The position numbers and the translations under genes are program-made. 64,000 nucleotides of DNA, taken from positions 3,596,001 to 3,660,000 of the forward strand of contig NZ_CP073089.1 in NCBI RefSeq assembly GCF_018137945.1, in the 5' to 3' direction. Source of the DNA: Brevibacterium sp. W7.2. GTDB taxonomy: Bacteria > Actinomycetota > Actinomycetes > Actinomycetales > Brevibacteriaceae. A model generated the notes under the pieces. That model saw only the letters and a list, made by a program, of their open reading frames with translations, made no database searches and was not told the DNA's origin. Numbering within the stretch: the first letter of the stretch is position 1; each line of letters begins with the position of its first letter. This document shows positions 8,694 through 16,999 of this stretch, in pieces.

Positions 8694-8727
8694 CAGGGGC
8701 GAGTGCACTTAAGTGCACTCGCCCCTG
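8694..8727. terminator. 34-bp perfect palindrome, bidirectional terminator
   Basis: Bases 8694-8710 and 8711-8727 are exact inverted copies with no spacer, centred on CTTAAG. It lies 46 bp after the aminotransferase stop and before the convergent CsbD gene's 3' end, the position for a shared terminator. Confidence 0.7.
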
Positions 8728-8828
8728 CGCTGCCCGGACCGCCGCGGAAGACACGGCGCGACCGGGTCGGTGCCCGGTGTGCGATCACCGGAGCCAGGAC
8801 GCACTGATCAGAGATCAGCGCCCGTCAT

Positions 8829-9017
8829 TCAGCGACGGTCGGTGACGTCCTTCGCGGTATCCTTGAGCTTCTCACCGGCCTGCTTGGTGCCGGCGGCGGC
8901 CTGGTCGGCCTTGCCCTCGGCCTGCATCTGCTCGTTGTTGATGAGCTTGCCGGTGGCGTCCTTGGCCTTGCCCTTGAGCTCCTGGGCCTTGTTGTCGAAC
9001 TTGTCCTTCGCGCTCAT
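8829..9017 (-). CDS. CsbD-like stress response protein
   Basis: This 62-aa highly charged, Lys/Ala/Gln-rich protein consists of the CsbD fold over nearly its whole length (KFDNKAQELKGKAKDATG and the following EGKADQAAAG). Members are small, disordered or helical proteins induced by general stress; the molecular role is unknown. The ATG at 9017 is chosen over an upstream extension because AAAGGA stands at the right distance. It lies just downstream of the GlsB-type gene on the same strand, a common pairing of stress genes, and is probably co-transcribed. Confidence 0.92.
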   Translation of the reverse strand: MSAKDKFDNKAQELKGKAKDATGKLINNEQMQAEGKADQAAAGTKQAGEKLKDTAKDVTDRR

Positions 9018-9070
9018 GGCGATTTCCTTTCGTTGTTCCAACAGGTGATCCGGAAGAGACCGGATCGTGG

Positions 9071-9355
9071 TCAGGCAGCGTTCTTGCTGCGGTTCTTGAT
9101 GATCAGTCCCCAGATGAACGAGAACACGATCGCGCCGATGACGGCGATGAAGAACGAACCCCACGACCAGGGATCCGAGAAGACTGCGCCGATTCCCTTG
9201 CCGCCGAAGAGGCCGAAGAGAAGTCCACCGACGAAGGCGCCGATGACACCGAGGATGATGGTGCTGATCCAGCCACCACCCTGCTTGCCGGGCAGAATGA
9301 GCTTCGCGAGCGCTCCCGCGAGCAGTCCGACGATGATCCAGCCGATGACAACCAT
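9071..9355 (-). CDS. GlsB/YeaQ/YmgE family membrane protein
   Basis: This 94-aa integral membrane protein, also called transglycosylase-associated protein, has three hydrophobic helices (about 3-20, 30-50, 65-88) and the family glycine-rich pattern (GWIIVGLLAGALAKLI, GVIGAFVGGLLF). Family members are stress-induced small membrane proteins of uncertain function. AAGGA lies 8 bases before the ATG at 9355. The 291 bp upstream of it to the next gene hold no open frame I can support. Confidence 0.92.
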   Translation of the reverse strand: MVVIGWIIVGLLAGALAKLILPGKQGGGWISTIILGVIGAFVGGLLFGLFGGKGIGAVFSDPWSWGSFFIAVIGAIVFSFIWGLIIKNRSKNAA

Positions 9356-9646
9356 GTTTCCATCCTTCTCTCTAGGGAACGGAGCCTGCAGACCGGCAGG
9401 CCTGCTTGGTTCCATTCCACCTGTACAGACGCAGTGACACTACAAACCTCACGCACATTTTTCAAGGATTTTTCCCGGAGTTTCACCCAGGTGAACTTGC
9501 CGTGTCGGATCACGCGGTCGGGCGTTTCCCGGCGTGTGCCCCGCGATCACGGGGCATGCGGCCGTCGAGGTCAGGCCGTCGCCGCCGACAGATCGGGCAG
9601 AAATCGATGTTGTCGATCCCGCCGCGGCGGCGGTCCCGCGATCGGG

Positions 9647-10315
9647 TCAGGTCGCCGAGGCGAGCGCTGCGTTCCAGCTTCCGTAGAACTTCCGCACCGC
9701 GGCGGCCGAGGGCACCTCGCCCTTGTGCGCCGTCGCGTACTCCCCGTACTCCTTGTACGTGGCGCCGACGCCGCGGGATTCGCAGTCGGCGACGAACGCC
9801 GCGATCGCCCGATCGTAGGCAGCGGCGTCGAAGCGCAGCTGCCCCTTCGCCCGGCCCGTGCTGCTCGTCGCCAGTCCCGCCGCCGTGAGCGCATCGTTCC
9901 ACGATCCGAACCGCTGCACGGCGGTCTGGCTCGTCGGCGGCCAGACGCTCGCGCCCTTGCCCGAGCCGATCCCGAGGTGGCGCAGCAGTGCGGTGCGCTC
10001 GGCGTCGTAGCGTGCCGCGGTCAGACCGGGCTTCGCGTCACGACGGCGGATGGAGCCGATCGCCTCGGCCACCTCGGTGACGGTGCGAGCGACGAGTGCC
10101 GCATCATCGGGGAACTGGGCGGACAGCGTCGCCTCCACCTCGGCGAGGATCGTCTCATCCGGCGCCTCGAGCCGTCCAGCGGCGTCGGTCGGCGCCGTGC
10201 CCGCCGGTCCAGGGTCGGTCGATGCCGGGTCGGTCGTGCGCGCGGTCGCGAGCAGCAGGGCCCCGAGCACCGCAGGAGTGGGGGTGTGGGATCTGTCGCG
10301 CGCTGCATCCGTCAT
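9647..10315 (-). CDS. Protein with homing-endonuclease-associated repeats (HNH_repeat type)
   Basis: This 222-aa protein ends in two copies of a short repeat with the signature F-G-S-W-N-x-A-L (RFGSWNDALTAAGL near 145-158 and FYGSWNAALASA at the C-terminus), each preceded by a Y/T-rich lead. This matches the small repeat associated with HNH and homing endonucleases, thought to contact DNA. No HNH nuclease motif is present. The N-terminal 120 residues are Ala/Thr/Asp-rich and unassigned. The start at 10315 has AGGATGG about 11 bases upstream; an ATG 9 bases earlier (10324) is possible. Function is unknown. Confidence 0.75.
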   Translation of the reverse strand: MTDAARDRSHTPTPAVLGALLLATARTTDPASTDPGPAGTAPTDAAGRLEAPDETILAEVEATLSAQFPDDAALVARTVTEVAEAIGSIRRRDAKPGLTAARYDAERTALLRHLGIGSGKGASVWPPTSQTAVQRFGSWNDALTAAGLATSSTGRAKGQLRFDAAAYDRAIAAFVADCESRGVGATYKEYGEYATAHKGEVPSAAAVRKFYGSWNAALASAT

Positions 10316-10337
10316 CCCCACCATCCTACGGGGCAGC

Positions 10338-11936
10338 TCAGACTTCGAGATCTCGGAGGACGAATCGCTGGATCTTCCCGCTCGGCGTCTTCGGCAGCTC
10401 GTCGACGATGTGGACTCGGCGCGGATACGCGTGTGCGCCGTACGTGGTGCGCACGGCGTTCTGCAGCCGCGTGACCAGATCGTCGGTGCCCGCGGACTCC
10501 CCGAGGACGACGAATGCCTCGATGACCTCGCCGCGGACCTCGTCCGGGCGCCCGACGACGGCAGCCTCGATGACGGCGTCGTCGGTGACGAGGATGCTCT
10601 CGATGTCGAACGGGGCGATTCGGTAGCCGGCGGCCAGGATGATGTCGTCGTCGCGGGACGCGAAGAAGAAGTCCGGTCCCTCCGCACGGCCCATATCCCC
10701 GGTGAAATACCACCGGCGGTCGGGGCTGAAGCGCTCCGCCGTCTGGCGCGGGGCGTCGACGTAGCCGGTGAACCACATCAGCGGACTGTCCTCGACCGAG
10801 AGGGTGATCGACCCGCCGGTCGTGCCGGCGACGAACCCGGGCAGCACCTGCCCCATCGACCGGTCGGCGACCGTGGAGCGCAGACGTGCGTCCCACGCGT
10901 TGCCGATGGCCATTCCCTGCTCGGTCTGCCCCCAGTGGTCGCGCACCGTCACCCCGAGCGCACCCGGTGCCCAGTCGACGACGTCTGCCGTCAGCGGCTC
11001 TCCCGCCGAGGAGGCTGCGCGCAGGGGTGCGGCAGCGGTGATGCCCGTCTTCTTCAGTGCCCGGTAGATGGTGGGCGCGGCTGCGAGGTTGGACACCTGC
11101 AGCTCGTCGAGCAGGCGCCCGGTCGTCGCGGGGTCGAAGCCGCCGGCGAAGAGGATGTTGGGCACACCGATCGCGAGCGGTCCGACGATGCCGTAGTAGA
11201 GGCCGTATGCCCAGCCGGGATCGGCCGCGTTCCAGAACACATCGTCCTCGGCGACGCCGAGACCGTAGCGCATGTAGGCGATGAACGCGGCGAGCGCCGA
11301 GCCCGGGACCCCCACGGCCTTGGGGGTGCCCGTGGTGCCGGAGGTGTAGAGCTGGAGGAACAGACCGTCCCCGCCGATCGCCTCGGCGGACTCGAGCGGT
11401 TGACGTGCAGCGATCTCCCGGTCGAGGTCGGCACCCGTCCCGAGCACGGGAACATCGATGCCCTCGAGTTTGGGCTGCTGGGCGGCGTCGGCGACGATGA
11501 GCACGGCATCGGCCCCGGTCACTCGGGTCGCGATCGCCGGTCCGGCGAAGGCGGTGAACAGGGGGACTTCGACCGCGCCGAGGCGCCAGAGTGCCATGAG
11601 GACGATCGGCAGCTGCCGCGTCTTCTCCATGAGGACACCGACTCGCGATCCGCGTCCGACGCCGAGTTCGCGGAGCAGTGCGGCAAGGCGCTGGGAGCGA
11701 TCGGCGAGTTCGCCGAACGTGAGGCGGTAGGGGTCGAGTCGCTCGTCGACGCAGACGAACGCGGTGTCGGCTGCCGGACGGCTGTCACAGAGCACCTCGG
11801 CGAGGCAGAGATCGGCCACCGAGAATCGGCGGCGCAGCTCCTCGACCTCGGCCACGATGTCGGGATGGTCCTGCCACGGGGCGGGCGCCGCCGCGACGTC
11901 CTCGTCCACCTGCCCGGTCGTCATTGCCTCGTTCAT
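10338..11936 (-). CDS. AMP-forming acyl-CoA synthetase
   Basis: This 532-aa ANL-superfamily enzyme activates a carboxylic acid to its CoA thioester with ATP. Visible motifs are the P-loop-like YTSGTTGTPKAV, the ribose and adenine-contacting WGQTEQG, YFTGD and DDIILAAGYRIAPFDIE, and the acyl-adenylating lysine near the C-terminus in PKTPSGKIQR. The ATG at 11936 is preferred over one further upstream because GAGGAGAG stands 4-11 bases before it. It is divergent from the LuxR-type regulator at 12107, an arrangement recurrent in actinobacteria, which suggests regulation by that protein. The acid substrate is not clear; it resembles medium-chain or acetyl-CoA-synthetase-like members. Confidence 0.92.
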   Translation of the reverse strand: MNEAMTTGQVDEDVAAAPAPWQDHPDIVAEVEELRRRFSVADLCLAEVLCDSRPAADTAFVCVDERLDPYRLTFGELADRSQRLAALLRELGVGRGSRVGVLMEKTRQLPIVLMALWRLGAVEVPLFTAFAGPAIATRVTGADAVLIVADAAQQPKLEGIDVPVLGTGADLDREIAARQPLESAEAIGGDGLFLQLYTSGTTGTPKAVGVPGSALAAFIAYMRYGLGVAEDDVFWNAADPGWAYGLYYGIVGPLAIGVPNILFAGGFDPATTGRLLDELQVSNLAAAPTIYRALKKTGITAAAPLRAASSAGEPLTADVVDWAPGALGVTVRDHWGQTEQGMAIGNAWDARLRSTVADRSMGQVLPGFVAGTTGGSITLSVEDSPLMWFTGYVDAPRQTAERFSPDRRWYFTGDMGRAEGPDFFFASRDDDIILAAGYRIAPFDIESILVTDDAVIEAAVVGRPDEVRGEVIEAFVVLGESAGTDDLVTRLQNAVRTTYGAHAYPRRVHIVDELPKTPSGKIQRFVLRDLEV

Positions 11937-12000
11937 TGCGCTCTCCTCAGTCTCGGTCGTCATCGTCCTGTCTCGACGGCACCGTGGTCCCGTGCGCCGG

Positions 12001-12025
12001 TGAAGCGAGACGTTTGAAGCGAGAC
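12001..12025. repeat. Direct repeat TGAAGCGAGAC x2 in divergent promoter gap
   Basis: Two exact 11-bp copies at 12001-12011 and 12015-12025 have a 14-bp period. They lie between the acyl-CoA synthetase and LuxR-type genes. They could be a tandem binding site for the regulator at 12107, but only two copies are present. Confidence 0.4.
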
Positions 12026-12106
12026 TAGGCAAGGCGCGCATCGTTGACTACCCTCCGAAGTGGGCAGTGGCTGCTGCCGAGGCGATGAGGCGAGGACGGG
12101 GCGGCG

Positions 12107-12916
12107 ATGGGCACGGAGCACGACGAGCGCATTCGACGGTCGCTCGATCGCGTGCGCACCGGCACCGGTGTCGACCTCGCCTTCGGTGGGGTGGTCGACG
12201 ACTCCCGCGGTCTGCTCCTCTCCCATTTCTTCGGCCCCACCGTCGGTGCGCTTCCGGGTGTCACGCTGTCCTACGATGCGGGGCTCGGCGGTCGCACGGT
12301 CGCCCTGCGGCGGCCTCTGGCCGTGGCCGACTATGTCGCCTCGGAGGCGATCTCCCACCACTACGACGGGGTGATCCGGGCTGAGCGCCTGCGGGCGATC
12401 GCTGCGGCCCCGGTCGTCGTCGACCGTGAGACCACCGTCGTTCTCTATGCCGCGTTCCGCAGCGACGCCGTCATCGCCGACCGCATCCTCTCGACCCTGA
12501 CCGACGAAGCCCGCGAACTCGAGCACGCGCTCATCGTCGCCCGTGCGCAGCGGCTCGAGAGCGACGCCGAGGCGGCCCGCGCTCTGCTTACCCGGATCCG
12601 CGCCGTCCATGGGGAGCTGCGGGCACTCAGTGCCGCGGTCACCGACGGTCGCCTGCGCCGGGAGCTGCGCGAGATCGCCGAGGGACTCGCGCTGCCGGAG
12701 AGGCGTGAGCCGACGGTGCCGGTGTCGCTGACCGAGCGGGAGACCGATGTCCTCGCGCTCGTGGCGACGGGCATGACGAACCGGGAGGTCGCCGAGGCGC
12801 TCGGTCTCACCGTGCTCACCGTCAAGGCGTATATGAAGGCGCTCATGGCGAAGCTCAACGCCCGCACACGGTACGCCGCGGTCATCGAGGCGCAGGAGAC
12901 GGGCCTGCTGCCGTAG
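12107..12916 (+). CDS. LuxR-type transcriptional regulator with GAF-like sensor half
   Basis: In this 269-aa protein, residues 1-150 look like a GAF-type sensing domain. A helical linker (about 155-200, RIRAVHGELRALSAAVTDGR) leads to a C-terminal LuxR/GerE helix-turn-helix at 203-262 (LTERETDVLALVATGMTNREV). No receiver-domain aspartate motif is seen, so control is more likely by a ligand than by phosphorylation. It is divergent from the acyl-CoA synthetase and likely controls that gene. A GACGGGGCGGCG stretch precedes the ATG. Confidence 0.88.
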   Translation: MGTEHDERIRRSLDRVRTGTGVDLAFGGVVDDSRGLLLSHFFGPTVGALPGVTLSYDAGLGGRTVALRRPLAVADYVASEAISHHYDGVIRAERLRAIAAAPVVVDRETTVVLYAAFRSDAVIADRILSTLTDEARELEHALIVARAQRLESDAEAARALLTRIRAVHGELRALSAAVTDGRLRRELREIAEGLALPERREPTVPVSLTERETDVLALVATGMTNREVAEALGLTVLTVKAYMKALMAKLNARTRYAAVIEAQETGLLP

Positions 12917-12955
12917 CAGCGGCCCCGTGTCAGGCCGGGGTGAGAAGATGGGGTC

Positions 12956-15900
12956 GTGCCTATCGATCGTCCGACCTCGCCGCAGCCTCGGCGGTCTGAG
13001 AGCGTTCCCACCGATTGGCGCACGACGTTCGCCTCCTTCGCCGAGGTGACGCCGCAGGACCACACGCCCGTGGCCCTCGGATTCGAGCTCATCGAGGTCG
13101 TGCCCCGCACGTGGTACGAACCGCAGCGCTCGGTGCTCCTGACGCGGAATGCCGTGAGTCCGCGGGCGAACCCGACGCTGGCGATCCGGCCGCTCGTCCT
13201 CAGCGAGTCCGGGAACTGGGTGAAGAAGTCGCTGACGTGGCGCACGATCGACCGGATGACCACGCAGTTCGGGGTCGACCCGCGCCATCAGGAGTGGTTC
13301 TCCCAGCTCGCGGGCCTGCGCACCCGCGACAAGACCGACTTCACGCCCGACGGTGCGCCGTACCACCTCGGCGATTTCCACACCCCGCTGATCTGGGACA
13401 TCTTCGCCCACGGGGCCGAACTCGGGATCGCGTTCGTCGGCGTCAACCAGGGCATGGACGTCCGCATCGGGCGGAGTGCCAACGCCCTCATCGACGTCGC
13501 CCGGGTGCCCGGTCGCCTCCGCGTCCAACCGCAGGTGACGATCGATGAGCGCGAATTCGCCACGGGGTTGGCCAAGCCGATCTGGACGCACGGATTCTTC
13601 GGCGTCGACACCCGCACCGGCTTCACCGTCACCCTCGCGCCGGCGGCGGCGCCGACGACCGCCTCGGCGCTGCCGGTCTTCTCCTCCCCCGGCCCGATCA
13701 CGATTCCCGCCGCCGAGTCCGAGGAGTTCTTCGCGGAGTACTACCCACTGCTGCGCACCTCCGCGCAGGTCGTGAGCTCCGATGATTCCGTGACGTTTCC
13801 GCACTTCAGGGACCCCCGTCTCGTTCTCTTCCTCACCTTCGGGACCGCGGACCGGCTGAGCGTGCGCTGGTACTGGGAGTACTCGGGGCCGCGTCGCAGG
13901 CTCCCGGTCCGGCCGGTCGACCGCCTCCGCGACAACCGCCTCGGCGAGGAGCGTCGGGACCACGAGCACGAAGCCGCGGTCCTCGCCGAGGTGAGCACCC
14001 ACCTCGCCCGGTTCGCGCTGACCGACCCTGGGACCGAGTTCCCCACCACCCCGACCGACGTCGACCTCGACGACGCCGACACCGCGGATTTCGTCGCGAA
14101 CATCCTCCCCGGCCTCGAGGTGATCGACCACGTCACGGTCATCACCCGCGGCAGGCGGCAGCCGTACCGTGAGCTCGGCGGCGATCCGAGCGTGAATATC
14201 ACCTCGGTCGAGTCGGAGAAGAACGACTGGTTCGACCTCGGCTTCCAGATCACCGTGGGCGGCAAGCCGATCCCCTTCGCCACGCTCTTCACCGCGCTCG
14301 CGAAGGGGGCGAAGAAGATCAAGGTCGTCGACGACACCTTCCTCACCCTCGACCGGCCCGTCTTCGACCGGATCAAGGCCCTCCTCGCCGAGGCGGAGCT
14401 CATCCCCGAATGGGAACCGGGCGCCCCGAAGATCAGTCGCCTCCACGTCGGTCTGTGGTCGGAGTTCGAGGACCTCGCCGACGAGGCCGAACCCGCCGTG
14501 ACCTGGCGGGAGTCCGCGCAGGCACTCACCGAGCTCGACCGGCTTCCCGCCACCCCGGTGCCGCACCTGAACGGGGTCACCCTCCGGCCGTACCAGGTGC
14601 AGGGGTTCCGCTGGCTCGCGCTGCTGCACCGGTGCCGCCTCGGCGGGATCCTCGCCGACGACATGGGGCTCGGCAAGACCCTGCAGACGCTCGCGCTCAT
14701 CGCCCATGCGCGTCGTCAGGCCACCGGCACCGAGCCGCCGTTCCTCGTCGTCGCCCCCACCTCGGTGGTCCCGGTCTGGGCCCAGGAGGCCGGGATGCAC
14801 ACCCCTGACCTCGATGTCCGCGTCGTCCGGGAGTCGACGAAGAAGCGGGGCACGTCCGTCGCCGAGGTGGCCGCCGGTGCCGATGTCATCGTCGTCTCGT
14901 ACGCGATCCTCCGCCTCGATGAGGACGAGATCGCCGGCCTGGAATGGGCGGGGCTCATCCTCGATGAGGCGCAGTTCGTCAAGAACGCGTCCTCGCAGGT
15001 CCACCAGGCGGCGAAGGCGGTGCGGGCGCCGTTCCGCCTCGCGCTCACGGGCACGCCCTTGGAGAATTCGCTGCGCGACGTCTGGTCGCTGCTCGCGATC
15101 ACCGCACCCGGTCTCTTCCCCTCGCCGCACCGGTTCGAGGAGGAGTACGTGCGGCCGATCGAAGGCGGGGAGAATCCGGGGCGGATGCAGCGTCTGCAGC
15201 GACGGATCCGGCCGTTCATGATGCGCCGGACGAAGGACCTCGTCGCCGCCGATCTGCCGGAGAAGCAGGAGCAGGTCATCACCGTCGAGCTCTCGGCCGC
15301 GCACCGGAAGCTCTACGATCGGATCCTGCAGAAGGAGCGGAAGAAGATCCTCGGCTTCATCGAATCCGACTACGACCGGCAGCGGTTCATCGTCTTCCGG
15401 TCGCTGACCCTGCTGCGGATGCTCGCACTCGATCCGCGCATCGTCGATGCCGAGCACGCCGCGGTGCCCTCGAGCAAGCTCACTGCGCTCCTCGACCACC
15501 TCGACGAGGTCGTTGCCGAAGGGCATCGGTCGATCGTGTTCAGTCAGTTCACGTCGTTCCTCGATCATGTCGCCGAGGAGCTCGATCGTCGCGGTGTCCC
15601 CTCCGTCGTGCTCGATGGGTCGACCCGCAATCGCGCCGAGGTCGTCGAGTCGTTCCGGGCTGGGGCGGCGCCGGTGTTCCTCATCAGTCTCAAGGCCGGC
15701 GGGTTCGGTCTCACCCTCACCGAGGCGGATTACGTCTTCCTCATGGATCCGTGGTGGAATCCGGCGGCGGAGAATCAGGCGATCGACCGTGCGCATCGGA
15801 TCGGGCAGACGAAGCACGTCATCGTCTACCGCTATGTCACCGAGGGCACGATCGAGGAGAAGGTGCTCGGGCTGCAGCGGCGGAAGGCGGAGCTCTTCGA

Positions 15901-16054
15901 CTCGCTGATGAGTGAGGGCGACGAGGTGGCGCCCGGTTCGGGTTCAGGGTCGGGGGCGTCGGGTGGGCCGGCGGCGGGGGCTTCCGGCGGCGACGGTCAG
16001 GCGTTCAGCAGGGAGATCACCGCAGACGACATCCGGGATCTCTTCGACGGGTGA
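12956..16054 (+). CDS. SNF2-family DNA-dependent ATPase/helicase
   Basis: This 1032-aa protein carries a C-terminal SNF2 motor. The Walker A motif DDMGLGKT has its Lys near 574, the DEAQ box (ILDEAQFVKN) is near 669, LTGTPLENS follows, and the second RecA lobe contains VFSQFTSFLDH and motif VI AHRIGQT near 945-952. Residues 30-540 form the bacterial SNF2-associated region. No cysteine-rich SWIM finger is visible at the N-terminus, unlike many relatives. A Gly/Ser-rich linker precedes a short acidic tail (EITADDIRDLFDG). The start is GTG at 12956 with GAGAAG upstream. The likely role is remodelling DNA-protein complexes in transcription or repair. Confidence 0.93.
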   Translation: MPIDRPTSPQPRRSESVPTDWRTTFASFAEVTPQDHTPVALGFELIEVVPRTWYEPQRSVLLTRNAVSPRANPTLAIRPLVLSESGNWVKKSLTWRTIDRMTTQFGVDPRHQEWFSQLAGLRTRDKTDFTPDGAPYHLGDFHTPLIWDIFAHGAELGIAFVGVNQGMDVRIGRSANALIDVARVPGRLRVQPQVTIDEREFATGLAKPIWTHGFFGVDTRTGFTVTLAPAAAPTTASALPVFSSPGPITIPAAESEEFFAEYYPLLRTSAQVVSSDDSVTFPHFRDPRLVLFLTFGTADRLSVRWYWEYSGPRRRLPVRPVDRLRDNRLGEERRDHEHEAAVLAEVSTHLARFALTDPGTEFPTTPTDVDLDDADTADFVANILPGLEVIDHVTVITRGRRQPYRELGGDPSVNITSVESEKNDWFDLGFQITVGGKPIPFATLFTALAKGAKKIKVVDDTFLTLDRPVFDRIKALLAEAELIPEWEPGAPKISRLHVGLWSEFEDLADEAEPAVTWRESAQALTELDRLPATPVPHLNGVTLRPYQVQGFRWLALLHRCRLGGILADDMGLGKTLQTLALIAHARRQATGTEPPFLVVAPTSVVPVWAQEAGMHTPDLDVRVVRESTKKRGTSVAEVAAGADVIVVSYAILRLDEDEIAGLEWAGLILDEAQFVKNASSQVHQAAKAVRAPFRLALTGTPLENSLRDVWSLLAITAPGLFPSPHRFEEEYVRPIEGGENPGRMQRLQRRIRPFMMRRTKDLVAADLPEKQEQVITVELSAAHRKLYDRILQKERKKILGFIESDYDRQRFIVFRSLTLLRMLALDPRIVDAEHAAVPSSKLTALLDHLDEVVAEGHRSIVFSQFTSFLDHVAEELDRRGVPSVVLDGSTRNRAEVVESFRAGAAPVFLISLKAGGFGLTLTEADYVFLMDPWWNPAAENQAIDRAHRIGQTKHVIVYRYVTEGTIEEKVLGLQRRKAELFDSLMSEGDEVAPGSGSGSGASGGPAAGASGGDGQAFSREITADDIRDLFDG

Positions 16055-16081
16055 GGGTCAGGCGGGAACATCGTTCGAACT

Positions 16082-16477
16082 TCAGCGTTTGAGCAGACGG
16101 CCGATGATCTCCGGAACACGAACTGTCACAGCGTTCCAGAAGACCTCGTTGTTCACTGCCGTATACCCGGCGTGGGCGGCAATGTTCCGGGTCGCCCTGA
16201 TCGCGGTGACCTCCATCGGGGTCAATTCGTCAAGCCACGGAGCGAATTCTGCACGTTCAGTCAATGAGGCCAGGCGAATGATCACCATGCTCGCGACATC
16301 GTAGGACGGCGCCCCGTCGACGAACTCATGGCGCGGGGTCGAGGCGACGGCCTGTGCGCGTTGGAGAATTCGAGCCAGCTCCTCCCGAATGTTCTCGCGG
16401 TCGAAGTTCGGGCTGTTCCGTCGACTGCGGCGCCGCCCGGCCGAGTAATCGTGCCTGGACGAGTCGGGGCCGGTCAT
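16082..16477 (-). CDS. hepT: HepT-like toxin (HEPN ribonuclease family, DUF86)
   Basis: This 131-aa protein has a C-terminal HEPN four-helix domain (about 40-130). The active-site segment reads RNIAAHAGY near 96-104, i.e. R-x4-H-x2-Y, one residue longer than the canonical R-x4-H-x-Y of HepT toxins. In the known HepT/MntA systems the nucleotidyltransferase partner adds AMP to this tyrosine to silence the RNase. The ATG overlaps the stop of the HTH-MNT gene (ATGA), so the two are translationally coupled. The first 25 residues are Arg/Ser-rich and outside the domain. Whether the shifted motif is catalytically active is uncertain. Confidence 0.85.
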   Translation of the reverse strand: MTGPDSSRHDYSAGRRRSRRNSPNFDRENIREELARILQRAQAVASTPRHEFVDGAPSYDVASMVIIRLASLTERAEFAPWLDELTPMEVTAIRATRNIAAHAGYTAVNNEVFWNAVTVRVPEIIGRLLKR

Positions 16478-16944
16478 ACCGGAACCGCCTCACGCAGGAC
16501 GTCCCAGCCCGGTGGCACGGGCCCGTTGTCGACGACGACGTCAACGGGGAAGCCGGTGATCTGGCGGACCCGCTCACCGAAATACGCCAGATCGAACAGG
16601 TCCACCCCATCGTCGGCGGAGACGACGAGGTCGATATCGCTGTCATAGCCGTCTTCGTTGCGTGCCACCGACCCGAACACCCTGACGTTGCGCAGACCGA
16701 GTTCCGATGCGATGTCCCGCACCTGACTGACGACTCGTTCGAGGGCGAGCGCCGGTCGATAGTCGGCTGCCTGCAGGATCCGTTCCAGCATCTCCGAAGA
16801 GATCTTCCGACTGCCCGATTCGATCTGGGCAATCGTCGGCTGACGCATACCGGCGCGCTCGGCGAGCTCTGTCTGCGTCAACCCAGCATCGAGCCGAGCG
16901 GTCCGGACGAGATCGCGTGCATCGTCGGAGTCAAACCGTCCCAT
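16474..16944 (-). CDS. mntA: Fused XRE HTH - MNT nucleotidyltransferase antitoxin
   Basis: In this 156-aa protein, residues 8-62 are an XRE/Cro helix-turn-helix (TQTELAERAGMRQPTIAQIE). Residues 75-156 are a minimal nucleotidyltransferase with GS91-92 and the metal-binding D103-x-D105 in GYDSDIDLVV. MntA-type antitoxins AMPylate HepT. Here the antitoxin also carries its own DNA-binding domain, so it can repress its operon. A TATAGC-TACAT-GCTATA inverted repeat overlaps the promoter 9 bp upstream of the ATG. The gene precedes and overlaps hepT. Confidence 0.9.
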   Translation of the reverse strand: MGRFDSDDARDLVRTARLDAGLTQTELAERAGMRQPTIAQIESGSRKISSEMLERILQAADYRPALALERVVSQVRDIASELGLRNVRVFGSVARNEDGYDSDIDLVVSADDGVDLFDLAYFGERVRQITGFPVDVVVDNGPVPPGWDVLREAVPV

Positions 16945-16950
16945 GAATCA

Positions 16951-16969
16951 AATATAGCTACATGCTATA
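16951..16969 (-). promoter_or_regulatory. Promoter -10 overlapped by inverted repeat, HepT/MNT operon
   Basis: On the minus strand TATATT (16956-16951) ends 6 bases before the ATG, which places the start point at or beside the start codon, so the transcript is probably leaderless. The inverted repeat TATAGC (16953-16958) / GCTATA (16964-16969) overlaps it and is the likely autoregulatory operator of the HTH-MNT protein. The -35 element is poor. Confidence 0.55.
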
Positions 16970-16999
16970 AAGCAGTTCCAGCAGTTCTGGGAGATGTGT

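Noticed and set aside
12956..13100. SNF2 protein truncated at the N-terminus
   Set aside because: There is a start codon, the frame upstream is closed by stops within the intergenic gap, and the total length is normal for bacterial SNF2 proteins.
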